Of a DNA stretch of 64,000 bases, positions 25,335-34,267 are shown one piece after another. The stretch's first letter is position 1. The number at the start of each line of letters is the position of its first letter. The stretch lies in NCBI RefSeq assembly GCF_051380735.1, contig NZ_JBNYXQ010000001.1, forward strand, positions 682,001 through 746,000. Reading direction: 5' to 3'. The position numbers and the translations under genes were made by a program. The DNA comes from Janthinobacterium sp051380735 (GTDB taxonomy: Bacteria; Pseudomonadota; Gammaproteobacteria; Burkholderiales; Burkholderiaceae_D). The notes under the pieces were generated by a model that saw only the letters and a program-made list of their open reading frames with translations, was not told the DNA's origin and made no database searches.

Positions 25335-25380
25335 GTTGCGCAACTAAATGTTATTGACGTAACATAAAACTGTTGCGCAA
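25335..25380. repeat. two TTGCGCAA palindromes flanking the DeoR-type operator
   Basis: GTTGCGCAAC at 25335-25344 and TTGCGCAA at 25373-25380 have centres 37 bases apart, with the DeoR-like site between them. Symmetric placement suggests a second regulator or cooperative binding. No protein is assigned. Confidence 0.35.
25349..25364. promoter_or_regulatory. DeoR-type operator
   Basis: TGTTA-TTGACG-TAACA has the same half-sites and six-base spacing as the E. coli DeoR operator TGTTAGAATTCTAACA. With one further base on each side, the inverted repeat is ATGTTA/TAACAT. It lies in the divergent gap between the repressor gene and deoC. A lone half-site TGTTA is at 25317-25321. Confidence 0.7.
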
Positions 25381-25524
25381 ATGTTGTATGTTTTCATGCA
25401 TGACATTGCCACCCCACAGCAGCAGCAATAACGCGCTCAGTGCGTTGACGGAGATTCAAGCTATGCCTATCGCCCACCATCAACCGGACCGGCCTGTGCA
25501 CCACTGCGCGGCGTCGCCACAACC

Positions 25525-26592
25525 ATGACAACTACTTCCAAATCACCGCGCGTCGTCCCGGCAGCGCCCGTCCGCACCGAAGCGGCCAAAGCCGCGCCTG
25601 CAGCTGCAGCTGTTCCTGTGATCGTGCCGGCCAGTGCCCATGGCCATGCGCGCAATCCCGGCGTGCCGTATGACAGCAGCTGGTTCGACGATATCCGCGT
25701 CAACCTGTCGGCCGCGGAACGCCGCATCGCCACCCTGCCGGGCCGCCGCTCCGTCAAGAAGGACGCGCAAGCGGGCTGGCTGCTGAAAGCCATCAGTTGC
25801 ATCGACCTGACCACGCTGTCGGGCGACGACACCACCGAGCGCGTCAAGCGCCTGTGCGCCAAGGCCATTACGCCGGTGCGCCAGGACCTGCTCGACGCGC
25901 TGGGCTTTGGCGACCGCCAGCTGCATACGGGCGCCATCTGCGTGTATCACCGCTATGTGGCGACCGCCGTCGAAGCGCTGGATGGCAGCGGCATTCCGGT
26001 AGCCGCCGTGTCGACAGGTTTCCCGGCCGGCCTGATTCCGCATGACCTGAAACTGAAGGAAATCGAAGCATCGGTGCGCGATGGCGCGTCCGAGATCGAT
26101 ATCGTCATCACTCGCGAACATGTATTGACCGGTAACTGGAAAGCGCTGTACGCCGAGATGCAGGACTTCCGCGCCGCTTGCGGCGACGCCCATGTGAAAG
26201 CCATCCTGGCCACGGGCGAACTGAAAACCATGCGCAATGTGGCCAAGGCCTCGATGATCTGCATGATGGCCGGCGCCGATTTCATCAAGACCTCGACCGG
26301 CAAGGAAAGCACCAACGCCACCCCGCTGGTGACCCTGATCATGCTGCGCATGATCCGCGACTACCAGCAACGCACCGGCTACAAGGTCGGCTACAAGCCG
26401 GCCGGCGGCGTCTCGGCAGCCAAGGACATTCTCAACTACCAGATCCTGATGAAGGAAGAACTGGGACGCGAGTGGCTTGAACCGGACCTGTTCCGCATCG
26501 GCGCCTCGTCCCTGCTGGCCGACATCGAACGCCAGCTCGAACACCACGTTACCGGCCGTTACTCGGCTTTCCACCGCCACGCGATCGGATAA
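25525..26592 (+). CDS. deoC: deoxyribose-phosphate aldolase
   Basis: A 355-residue class-I aldolase that splits 2-deoxyribose-5-phosphate into acetaldehyde and glyceraldehyde-3-phosphate. The Schiff-base Lys255 lies in FIKTSTGK and the second active-site Lys291 in GYKPAGG. It belongs to the long DeoC class, about 95 residues longer than E. coli DeoC. The first 45 residues are a low-complexity Ala/Pro/Val segment that may be disordered; a later start cannot be excluded because the annotated ATG has no strong ribosome-binding site. First gene of the operon, five bases before the aldehyde dehydrogenase gene. Confidence 0.93.
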   Translation: MTTTSKSPRVVPAAPVRTEAAKAAPAAAAVPVIVPASAHGHARNPGVPYDSSWFDDIRVNLSAAERRIATLPGRRSVKKDAQAGWLLKAISCIDLTTLSGDDTTERVKRLCAKAITPVRQDLLDALGFGDRQLHTGAICVYHRYVATAVEALDGSGIPVAAVSTGFPAGLIPHDLKLKEIEASVRDGASEIDIVITREHVLTGNWKALYAEMQDFRAACGDAHVKAILATGELKTMRNVAKASMICMMAGADFIKTSTGKESTNATPLVTLIMLRMIRDYQQRTGYKVGYKPAGGVSAAKDILNYQILMKEELGREWLEPDLFRIGASSLLADIERQLEHHVTGRYSAFHRHAIG

Positions 26593-26597
26593 TTCAT

Positions 26598-28997
26598 ATG
26601 AGCGTTTCACATTACTTCGACACCATGGACTACGGCCCTGCCCCTGAAAGCGACACCGACGCGCGCGCCTGGCTGGCGCGCCACAGCGACGGCTTCGGCC
26701 ATTTCATCAACGGTGCGTTCACGCCGGCCACGGCTGGCTCCCTGTTCGACACCAATGAACCGGCCACCGGCAAGCCGCTGGCACGCATCACGCAAGGCAC
26801 GCAGGCTGACGTCGACGCGGCAGTTGCCGCCGCCCGCGCCGCGCAGGAAAACTGGCACGCCATCGGCGGCCATGCCCGCGCCCGCCACCTGTACTCGCTG
26901 GCGCGCATGGTGCAGCGCCACGCCCGCCTGTTTGCCGTCGTCGAAGCCCTCGACAATGGCAAGCCTATCCGCGAAACGCGCGATATCGACGTGCCGCTGG
27001 TGGCGCGCCACTTCTATCACCATGCCGGCTGGGCGCAACTGCAGGAACGCGAATTTGCCGACCAGGTGCCAGTGGGCGTCATCGGCCAGATCGTGCCGTG
27101 GAATTTCCCGCTGCTGATGCTGGCGTGGAAAATCGCCCCGGCCCTGGCGCTGGGCAATACCGTGGTGCTCAAACCGGCCGAATTCACGCCTCTGTCGGCC
27201 CTGCTGTTTGCCGAACTGGCCGCGCAAGCGGGCCTGCCCGCCGGCGTGCTGAACGTGGTCACCGGCGACGGTGCTACCGGTGCCGCCATCGTGGCCCACC
27301 CGGACGTGAACAAGATCGCGTTTACCGGTTCGACCGACGTTGGCCGTTTGATACGCGAAAAAACCGCCGGCAGCGGCAAGTCGCTCACACTGGAACTGGG
27401 CGGCAAGTCGCCCTTCATCGTGTTTGACGACGCCGATATCGACGCCGCCATCGAAGGCGTGGTCGACGCCATCTGGTTCAACCAGGGACAGGTTTGCTGC
27501 GCCGGCGCGCGCCTGCTGGTACAGGAAGGCATTGCGCAGGACTTCTATGCACGCCTGAAACGCCGCATGGGCAATCTTCGTGCCGGCACACCGCTCGATA
27601 AAACCATCGATATCGGTTCGCTGATCGCGCCGTCGCAGCACGAGCGCGTGCGCAAGCTGGTTGAAATCGGCGTCAAGGAAGGCGCTACCTGCTACCAGCC
27701 TGATATTTCCATGCCGGTCGGCGGCAGCTTTTTCCCGCCTACCCTGCTGACCAATGTCCATCCGGCCAGCACCGTGGCCAGCGAAGAGATCTTCGGGCCG
27801 GTGCTGGTGGCGATGACATTCCGCACCCACGATGAAGCGCTGGCGATCGCCAACAACTCGCGCTACGGTCTGGCCGCCAGCGTATGGAGCGAAACCATCG
27901 GCCTGGCGCTGGCCGTGGCCCCTGCGCTGAAGGCAGGCGTGGTGTGGATCAATTCGACCAATCTGTTTGACGCCGGCGTCGGTTTCGGCGGCGTGCGCGA
28001 ATCGGGCTTTGGCCGCGAAGGTGGCCGCGAAGGCTGCTACGAATACATGAAACCGCGTGCCTGGGCCAAGCGCGTGGCGCGCAAGGCGGCTGATGCCGGC
28101 AAGACAGCCGCGGCCATCGTCGACAGCGTGGCAGCCAGTGCTTCCCTGCCAATGGTCGACCGCACCGCCAAGCTGTACGTCGGTGGCAAGCAGGCCCGTT
28201 CCGACGGCGAGCAGTCGCTGGGCGTGTTCGGCGCCAACGGCAAGCTGGCTGGCGAAGTCGGCCTGGGCAACCGCAAGGATATCCGCAATGCCGTCGCTGC
28301 CGCCCATGCCGCTGCCTCCTGGTCGGCCACCACCCCGCACCGCCGCGCGCAGGCCCTGTACTACCTGGCAGAAAACCTGTCGGCACGCGCCGAAGGATTT
28401 GCTGCACGCCTGGTCGAACTGACCGGTGTCACTCTGGATGCGGCCAGCAAGGAAGTCGCGCAATCGATCAGCCGTCTGTTCGCGTATGGCGCCTGGGCCG
28501 ACAAATACGAAGGCGCGGTGCATGTGCCGCCGATGCGCGGCGTTGCCCTGGCCATGGTCGAACCGATCGGCGTGGTCGGCGTGGTCTGCCCGGACGAGTC
28601 GCCATTGCTGGCCTTTGTCAGCCTGGTCGCGCCGTTGCTGGCAATGGGCAACCGCGTGGTGGTCGTGCCGGGTTCGCGCCATGCGCTGATCGCCACCGAT
28701 TTCTACCAGGTGCTGGAAACCTCGGACCTGCCGGGCGGCGTAATCAATATCGTCACCGGCGCGCCAGCGACCCTGTTGCCGACCCTGGCCGAGCACGACG
28801 ATGTCGACGCTGTCTGGACGTTTGGCGACGCGGCCCTGTCGGCCACCACCGAGCGCCTGTCGACGGGCAACCTGAAACGCACCCTGGTTGACTACGGCCT
28901 GGCGACCGACTGGAACGATGACCTGGCCGCCGAAGGCCCGGTCTGGCTGCGCCACGCCACGCAGATCAAGAACGTGTGGGTGCCCTACGGAGAGTAA
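26598..28997 (+). CDS. two-domain aldehyde dehydrogenase, ALDH16 type
   Basis: A 799-residue protein with a complete N-terminal ALDH domain (about 20-490) and a truncated second ALDH-like domain (about 520-799). The first has the NAD-site GQIVPWNFPL, the general base Glu266 in LELGGKSP and the catalytic Cys300 in NQGQVCCAG. The second keeps the N-terminal Rossmann-like part but has no Cys-loop and no LELGG motif, so it is probably structural. This layout is that of bacterial ALDH16. Next to deoC the natural substrate is acetaldehyde, giving acetate; this is inference from context. Confidence 0.87.
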   Translation: MSVSHYFDTMDYGPAPESDTDARAWLARHSDGFGHFINGAFTPATAGSLFDTNEPATGKPLARITQGTQADVDAAVAAARAAQENWHAIGGHARARHLYSLARMVQRHARLFAVVEALDNGKPIRETRDIDVPLVARHFYHHAGWAQLQEREFADQVPVGVIGQIVPWNFPLLMLAWKIAPALALGNTVVLKPAEFTPLSALLFAELAAQAGLPAGVLNVVTGDGATGAAIVAHPDVNKIAFTGSTDVGRLIREKTAGSGKSLTLELGGKSPFIVFDDADIDAAIEGVVDAIWFNQGQVCCAGARLLVQEGIAQDFYARLKRRMGNLRAGTPLDKTIDIGSLIAPSQHERVRKLVEIGVKEGATCYQPDISMPVGGSFFPPTLLTNVHPASTVASEEIFGPVLVAMTFRTHDEALAIANNSRYGLAASVWSETIGLALAVAPALKAGVVWINSTNLFDAGVGFGGVRESGFGREGGREGCYEYMKPRAWAKRVARKAADAGKTAAAIVDSVAASASLPMVDRTAKLYVGGKQARSDGEQSLGVFGANGKLAGEVGLGNRKDIRNAVAAAHAAASWSATTPHRRAQALYYLAENLSARAEGFAARLVELTGVTLDAASKEVAQSISRLFAYGAWADKYEGAVHVPPMRGVALAMVEPIGVVGVVCPDESPLLAFVSLVAPLLAMGNRVVVVPGSRHALIATDFYQVLETSDLPGGVINIVTGAPATLLPTLAEHDDVDAVWTFGDAALSATTERLSTGNLKRTLVDYGLATDWNDDLAAEGPVWLRHATQIKNVWVPYGE

Positions 28998-29087
28998 TCA
29001 CTGAACATGCAGTGCCGGACTAGCCGACAGAGAGCGGCAGTCCTGGCTCACCAAGCTGCACCATTTTCATCACAATCTGGAGACAAT

Positions 29088-29540
29088 ATGTTAAAGAATA
29101 TCGACCCGCTGTTGAATGCGGACGTGCTGCAAGCCTTGCGCGCCATGGGCCACGGCGATGAACTGATCCTGTGCGACGCCAATTTCCCTGCCGATTCGGT
29201 AGCCCGCCAGACCATACTGGGCAAGGTGCTGCGCATCGACGGCGTCGGCACCAAAGAAGCCGCACGCGCCATCCTGTCCGTCATGGCGCTTGACACCGCC
29301 GTCGAGGTAGCCGCCCACCGCATGGAAGTGGTCGGCGAACCCGACAACGTGCTGCCGGTGCAGCAGGAAGTGCAGCTTGAAATCAACCACGCCGAAGGCC
29401 GCGAGCGCATCATGGGCTCGATCGAGCGCTTTGCGTTTTATGACGTGGCGCGCAAAGCCTACTGCGTGATCGCCACCGGCGAGCGCCGCTTCTACGGCTG
29501 CTTCGTCTTCAAAAAGGGCGTGATTGCCCCGGAGGCGTGA
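29088..29540 (+). CDS. RbsD/FucU-family sugar mutarotase
   Basis: A 150-residue protein of the RbsD/FucU family that interconverts sugar anomers. The start MLKNIDPLLNADVLQALRAM closely resembles FucU. The catalytic-His segment is MGHGDELILCDANFP, and the C-terminal part is RFAFYDVARKAYCVIATGERRFYG. ATG 29088 is preceded by GGAG; the upstream in-frame frame is untypical. One base separates it from the kinase gene. Beside a deoxyribose-type pathway it probably presents the imported sugar in the anomer used by the kinase. Confidence 0.88.
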   Translation: MLKNIDPLLNADVLQALRAMGHGDELILCDANFPADSVARQTILGKVLRIDGVGTKEAARAILSVMALDTAVEVAAHRMEVVGEPDNVLPVQQEVQLEINHAEGRERIMGSIERFAFYDVARKAYCVIATGERRFYGCFVFKKGVIAPEA

Positions 29541-29541
29541 C

Positions 29542-30480
29542 ATGAGCAACGTTCATGACAAGCGCGGCGTCGCGATCCTCGGCATCTATGTGGCCGACCT
29601 GGCCTTCCGTGCCGCCCATATGCCCGACGTTGGCCAGACCATTGCCGGCTCCGGCTTTGCCATGGGCCCCGGCGGCAAGGGTTCCAATCAGGCCGTGGCG
29701 GCAGCGCGCGCCGGCGCCGACGTTACCTTTATCAGCACCCTGGGTCGCGATTCGTTCGGCGACAATGCGCTGGCCCTGTGGCGCGGCGACGGCATCACGC
29801 CGCGCGTGAAACAGGTCGACACGCACCCGACCGGCGCCGCCTTTATCTACCTGAACGAGAAAAACGGCGACAACGCCATTATTGTCGTCTCCGGCGCGGC
29901 CAGCCTGATCGGCGTGGCCGACGTGGAAGCCGCTGCCGACACCATCGAACAGGCCTGCGTATTCGTCACCCAACTTGAGCAGCCGGCCGACGCCGCCCTG
30001 CGCGGCCTGCAGCTGGCCCGCGCAGCCGGCACCATTACCGTCTTCAATCCCGCCCCAGCGCTGCCGTTTGACGACGCCGTCTACCCGCTGTGCGACTTCA
30101 TCACCCCCAACGAACACGAAGCGGCGATCCTGACCGGCCTGCCCGTCACCAACCTGGAAGAAGCGCGCGCCGCCGGCGACACCTTCCTGGCGCGTGGCGT
30201 GGGCTGCGCCCTGATCACGCTCGGTTCGCAAGGCGCCCTGTTGCACAGCGCCACCGAATCGGTACTGATCGCGCCGTTCAATGCCGGCTCCGTGCTGGAA
30301 ACGACCGGTGCCGGCGACGCCTTCAATGGCGGTTTTGCAGCAGCGCTGGCCGAAGGCGCCACGCCACGCGAAGCTGCCCGTTTCGCCGCCGCACTGGCTG
30401 CCATTTCGGTCACGCGGGCCGGTACGGCGCCGTCGATGCCGCAGCGCGCCGAAGTCGATGCCCTGCTGGCGAAGGTTTGA
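29542..30480 (+). CDS. PfkB-family sugar kinase (ribokinase/deoxyribokinase-like)
   Basis: A 312-residue ribokinase-fold enzyme. The N-terminal PfkB signature GPGGKGSNQAVAAARAGADV (about residues 44-63) binds the sugar. The C-terminal signature ETTGAGDAFNGGFAAAL contains the catalytic Asp and anion hole. A GGAGG ribosome-binding site inside the end of the mutarotase gene precedes ATG 29542. It would phosphorylate the imported sugar at C5. With deoC in the same operon, 2-deoxyribose is the most logical substrate, but ribose cannot be excluded by sequence alone. Confidence 0.87.
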   Translation: MSNVHDKRGVAILGIYVADLAFRAAHMPDVGQTIAGSGFAMGPGGKGSNQAVAAARAGADVTFISTLGRDSFGDNALALWRGDGITPRVKQVDTHPTGAAFIYLNEKNGDNAIIVVSGAASLIGVADVEAAADTIEQACVFVTQLEQPADAALRGLQLARAAGTITVFNPAPALPFDDAVYPLCDFITPNEHEAAILTGLPVTNLEEARAAGDTFLARGVGCALITLGSQGALLHSATESVLIAPFNAGSVLETTGAGDAFNGGFAAALAEGATPREAARFAAALAAISVTRAGTAPSMPQRAEVDALLAKV

Positions 30481-30516
30481 GTTTTTCACGTTGTCTGAAC
30501 ACCTTTTGGAGTCGCC

Positions 30517-31512
30517 ATGAAGCGCCAGTTTTCCGACCCACAGCTGAATTTTTTGGTGGGCATTAACGTCCTGATCCTGCTTGCCGCGACCGTGCTGTCG
30601 CATGGCGACTTCCTCGACGTCTACAACTTCCAGTCGATGGCCAGCCAGTTGCCTGAACTGGCCTTGCTGGCTATCGGCGTCTCGCTGGCCATGATCGCCG
30701 GTAACGGCGGCATCGATCTGTCCGTCCTAGGCATGGCCAATCTGGCCGGCGTGGTAGCTGCCACCGTGGTGCCGCTCCTGGTCGATGCGGACGCCACGCC
30801 GTGGGGCTATACGGGCATGTTCATCGTGGTGGCGCTGGCGACTGGCTTGCTCGGTGGCTTGCTCAACGGCTGGCTGATTGCCGGCGTGGGCCTGACACCC
30901 ATCCTCTGCACCCTGGGCACGCAACTGATCTTCACCGGCGCCGCCGTTGTGCTCAGCAAAGGCTCGAGCGTGCGCCTGGCCAGCGCCGAGCCGATGTCAA
31001 TGATCGGCAATGAAAACCTGTTTGGCGTGCCTATCCCGTTCCTGATTTTTATGGTGGTGCTGCTGGCCATCGGCTGGCTGCTGCGCTACAGCCCCTTCGG
31101 CATACGTTTGTTCCTGCTGGGGACCAATGCCAAGGCCGCGCGCTACGCCGGCATTCCCGGCACGCGCATGCTGATCATCACCTACGCCTTGAGCGGCGTG
31201 CTGGCCGGCCTGGCCGGTGTAATCATCGCCGCCCGCACCGCCAGCGTCAAAGCCGACTACGGCAGCTCCTACTTGCTGATCGCCATCCTGGTGGCGGTGA
31301 TGGCCGGCGTGCGTCCGCAAGGCGGCTATGGCCGCATGGTGTGCCTGTTCTTCTCGGCCACCGCCTTGCAGCTGCTGTCGAGCACCTTCAACCTGCTCGA
31401 TATTTCGAATTTTTTCCGCGATTGCGCGTGGGGCCTGCTGCTGCTGTGCTTCCTGGCTTCGGCCCGCATCAATTTCAGTGATTACCGTCTTTTTACACCG
31501 CGCAAGGGTTAA
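30517..31512 (+). CDS. sugar ABC transporter permease 1 (RbsC/Lsr type)
   Basis: A 331-residue inner-membrane permease of the carbohydrate uptake transporter-2 family. About nine hydrophobic segments are visible, with IGVSLAMIAGNGGIDLSVLGMANLAGV (about residues 52-78) as the family's substrate-channel motif. NAKAARYAGIPGTRMLI forms the ATPase-coupling loop. GGAG precedes the ATG. A second, different permease gene ends the operon, so the channel is predicted to be a heterodimer as in Lsr and Rha importers. Confidence 0.88.
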   Translation: MKRQFSDPQLNFLVGINVLILLAATVLSHGDFLDVYNFQSMASQLPELALLAIGVSLAMIAGNGGIDLSVLGMANLAGVVAATVVPLLVDADATPWGYTGMFIVVALATGLLGGLLNGWLIAGVGLTPILCTLGTQLIFTGAAVVLSKGSSVRLASAEPMSMIGNENLFGVPIPFLIFMVVLLAIGWLLRYSPFGIRLFLLGTNAKAARYAGIPGTRMLIITYALSGVLAGLAGVIIAARTASVKADYGSSYLLIAILVAVMAGVRPQGGYGRMVCLFFSATALQLLSSTFNLLDISNFFRDCAWGLLLLCFLASARINFSDYRLFTPRKG

Positions 31513-31587
31513 TCGTAACTTCTTGTGCAACGCTGACCCAGTCCCCTCCTGGTTCAGCGACTAAATAACGAGGGTTTGGAGACAAAC

Positions 31588-32598
31588 ATGCTTACGAAAA
31601 CAAAATGCGCCGCCGCCATCATCGCCTTGGGTACCCTGTCAGTTGCCGGCGTGCTGCACGCACAGAATAAAAAGCCGGTCGATATCGTCACGGTCGTGAA
31701 AATCACCGGCCTTAGCTGGTTCAACCGCATGGAAGTGGGCGTCAAGGAATTCGGCGCCGCCAACGTGGGCGTGGTCAATACACGCCAGATCGGCCCGGCC
31801 CAGTCCGACGCGGCCCAGCAGCAACGCCTGGTGGAAGACCTGGTGGCCAAGAAGGTCGATGCCATCGCCGTCGTCTCGATGGACCCGCTGACGCTGGAAC
31901 CGGTACTCAAGCGCGCGCTGGACCGTGGCATCAAGGTCGTCACGCACGAGGCAGACAACCAGAAGAACACCCTGGTCGACATCGAAGCCTTCGACAACAC
32001 CGCCTACGGCGCGCGCCTGAACGAACGCCTGGCCGAGTGCATGGGCAAGAGCGGCAAATGGTCGTCCCTGCTGGGCTCACTGGGCAGCCAGTCGCAAGTG
32101 CAGTGGGCCGACGGCGGCGCCAACAATGCCAAGAAATATCCGAAGATGACCTTGGTCGACGCCAAGAACGAAACCGCCAACGACGCTGAAAAAGCCTACG
32201 GCAAGGCCAAGGAAATCCTGCGCAAGCACCCGGACATCAAAGGCTTCCAGGGTTCATCCTCGCTCGACGTGCTGGGCATCGGCCGTGCCATCGAAGAAGC
32301 TGGCCTGACCGGCAAGATCTGCGTCTACGGCACCGGCCTGCCAAGCGAAGCGGCGAAGTTCCTGGAATCGGGCGCGGTTGGCGGCATCGCCTTCTGGGAT
32401 CCGAAAGACGCCGGCATCATGATGAACAAGGCGGCGCTAATGCTGGTGCAGGGTAAAACGATTACCAACGGCATGGACATGGGCGTACCGGGCTATAACG
32501 CGGTCACCGTGAAAAAAGGTCCTGGCGTGGGTATTATCGTCACCGGCAAGGCGTGGGTTGAAGTCGATAAGTCCAACTACAAGAAGTATGCATTCTAA
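31588..32598 (+). CDS. sugar ABC transporter substrate-binding protein
   Basis: A 336-residue periplasmic binding protein. A signal peptide (about residues 1-26, cleavage after LHAQ) precedes a type-I sugar-binding fold of the RbsB/LsrB/RhaS group (VVKITGLSWFNRMEVGVKEFG at the start, ALKRALDRGIKVVTHEAD-like hinge). ATG 31588 follows GGAG; the TTG at 31576 is not needed. The pairing with a kinase and deoC argues for deoxyribose or a deoxynucleoside. LsrB-like resemblance makes AI-2 a weaker alternative, since LsrK, LsrF and LsrG are absent. Confidence 0.87.
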   Translation: MLTKTKCAAAIIALGTLSVAGVLHAQNKKPVDIVTVVKITGLSWFNRMEVGVKEFGAANVGVVNTRQIGPAQSDAAQQQRLVEDLVAKKVDAIAVVSMDPLTLEPVLKRALDRGIKVVTHEADNQKNTLVDIEAFDNTAYGARLNERLAECMGKSGKWSSLLGSLGSQSQVQWADGGANNAKKYPKMTLVDAKNETANDAEKAYGKAKEILRKHPDIKGFQGSSSLDVLGIGRAIEEAGLTGKICVYGTGLPSEAAKFLESGAVGGIAFWDPKDAGIMMNKAALMLVQGKTITNGMDMGVPGYNAVTVKKGPGVGIIVTGKAWVEVDKSNYKKYAF

Positions 32599-32614
32599 TA
32601 CGGCGTCCTGACCA

Positions 32615-32643
32615 TCGGCCTGGCACCCTGCGTGCCAGGCCGA
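32615..32643 (+). other. 12-bp hairpin between binding-protein and ATPase genes
   Basis: A perfect 12-bp stem (32615-32626 with 32632-32643) with a five-base loop starts 16 bases after the binding-protein stop, without a T-run. Such hairpins commonly protect the 3' end of the binding-protein segment and raise its yield over downstream genes. Confidence 0.6.
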
Positions 32644-32707
32644 CGCTGGCAACGCCTATCGCACGCCGGCCGCGTGCGACATCGTCTATCGCAGAAAGAA
32701 TCGATTC

Positions 32708-34267
32708 ATGACCAGTAACACACCGAATCCCAAGGTATTCCTGCAGCTTGAAGGCATCCACAAACGCTATGCCGGCGTGCATGCGCTGCGCGGCGTTGAT
32801 CTGACCATCGAAGCTGGCGAAATTTATCACTTGCTGGGCGAAAACGGCTGCGGTAAGAGCACCCTGATCAAGATTATCTCCGGCGCCCATCCTCCCAGCG
32901 AGGGGCGCATCACCATCAATGGCCAGCCGCATGCCGCGCTGACGCCGCTGCAGTCACTGGCGCTCGGCATCGAAACGGTGTACCAGGATCTGTCGCTGCT
33001 GCCGAACATGAGCGTGGCCGAAAACGTGGCCCTGAGCGAGCAGCTGGTGGCCGGCAATGGCCGCCTGGCACGCCTCTTCGACCGCCGCGCCGTCAACGCC
33101 ACCGCCGCACGAGCGCTGGCCGCCGTCGGCCTGCCGTCCGATCCCCATTTCCTGTCCACCCGCGCCGATGAACTGCCGATTGCCACGCGCCAGCTGCTGG
33201 CAATCGCCCGCGCGGTGGCCACCAGCGCGAAGATGGTGATCATGGATGAACCGACCACGTCGCTCACGCAAAAGGAAGTCGACAACCTGGTGTCCGTCAT
33301 CGAAGGCTTGCGCGTGCAAGGCGTGGCGGTGCTGTTCGTCAGCCACAAGCTCGACGAGTGCTACACCATCGGCGGCCAGGCCATCGTGTTTCGCGACGGC
33401 GCCAAGGTGGTACAAGGGCCGATCGCCAACTTTACCAAGGCCGAACTGACGCACGCGATGACGGGCAAGCAGCTCGATGGTGGCCGCTACCGCAGCCCCC
33501 GCTTGCACGGTGACGGCAGCGGCGACGGCACACTGCTGCGCGTACAGGGCCTGGGCCGGCGCGGCTATTTTTCCGGCGTCGACCTGACCTTGCACAAGGG
33601 CGAAATCCTCGGCATCACGGGCTTGCTCGATTCCGGCCGCAATGAACTGGCGCTGGCCCTGGCCGGCGTGCACGGCGCCGACAGCGGCGCGATTTTCCTC
33701 GATGGCGCGCAGATCACCTTGCGCAATCCCGGTGACGCGATTGCCCAGCGCATCGGCTATGTGCCGGAAGACCGCCTCAGCGAAGGCCTGTTCCTCGATA
33801 AATCGATCCGCGAAAACATTATCACCACGGTGTTGAATACCTTGCGCAGCCGCTTCGGCGCGCTCGATACCAAACGCGCCCAGGCGCTGGCCGAAGCGAC
33901 CGTCAAGGATCTGCAGATCGCCACGCCCGACGTCGACCGCCCGGTGCAGTCGCTATCGGGCGGCAACCAGCAGCGTGTGCTGATCGGCCGCTGGCTGGCG
34001 ATCCACCCGCGCGTGCTGATACTGCACGGCCCCACGGTGGGCGTCGATGTCGGTTCCAAGGACATTATCTACCGCATCATCCAGCGCCTGGCCGAAGATG
34101 GCCTGGCGGTGATACTGGTCAGCGACGACCTGCCCGAACTGCTGCAGAACTGCGACCGCATCCTGATGATGCGCAAGGGCCAGATCGCCAATACCTTCAA
34201 CGCCGAAGGCCTGGCCGAAGAAACCCTGTACCACGCCCTTATCTCCGACAGCAAGGTGGCTGCATGA
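32708..34267 (+). CDS. sugar ABC transporter ATPase (RbsA type)
   Basis: A 519-residue double-domain ATPase. Domain 1 has Walker A GENGCGKSTL (about residues 46-55) and Walker B KMVIMDEPTTSL, with the degenerate signature LPIATRQLLAIARA usual in this family. Domain 2 has the degenerate Walker A GLLDSGRNELAL and the intact signature LSGGNQQRVLIGRWL. One such ATPase drives a heterodimeric permease. Its end overlaps the second permease gene by four bases. Confidence 0.9.
   Translation: MTSNTPNPKVFLQLEGIHKRYAGVHALRGVDLTIEAGEIYHLLGENGCGKSTLIKIISGAHPPSEGRITINGQPHAALTPLQSLALGIETVYQDLSLLPNMSVAENVALSEQLVAGNGRLARLFDRRAVNATAARALAAVGLPSDPHFLSTRADELPIATRQLLAIARAVATSAKMVIMDEPTTSLTQKEVDNLVSVIEGLRVQGVAVLFVSHKLDECYTIGGQAIVFRDGAKVVQGPIANFTKAELTHAMTGKQLDGGRYRSPRLHGDGSGDGTLLRVQGLGRRGYFSGVDLTLHKGEILGITGLLDSGRNELALALAGVHGADSGAIFLDGAQITLRNPGDAIAQRIGYVPEDRLSEGLFLDKSIRENIITTVLNTLRSRFGALDTKRAQALAEATVKDLQIATPDVDRPVQSLSGGNQQRVLIGRWLAIHPRVLILHGPTVGVDVGSKDIIYRIIQRLAEDGLAVILVSDDLPELLQNCDRILMMRKGQIANTFNAEGLAEETLYHALISDSKVAA

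Noticed and set aside
26607..28955. Long minus-strand open frame (782 codons)
   Set aside because: Antisense to the ALDH16 gene; His/Gln/Arg-rich shadow typical of GC-rich DNA.
31588..32598. AI-2 binding protein (LsrB) and hence an Lsr quorum-sensing operon
   Set aside because: LsrK, LsrF, LsrG and LsrR are absent; the kinase is PfkB type, the aldolase is DeoC and the regulator is DeoR-like.
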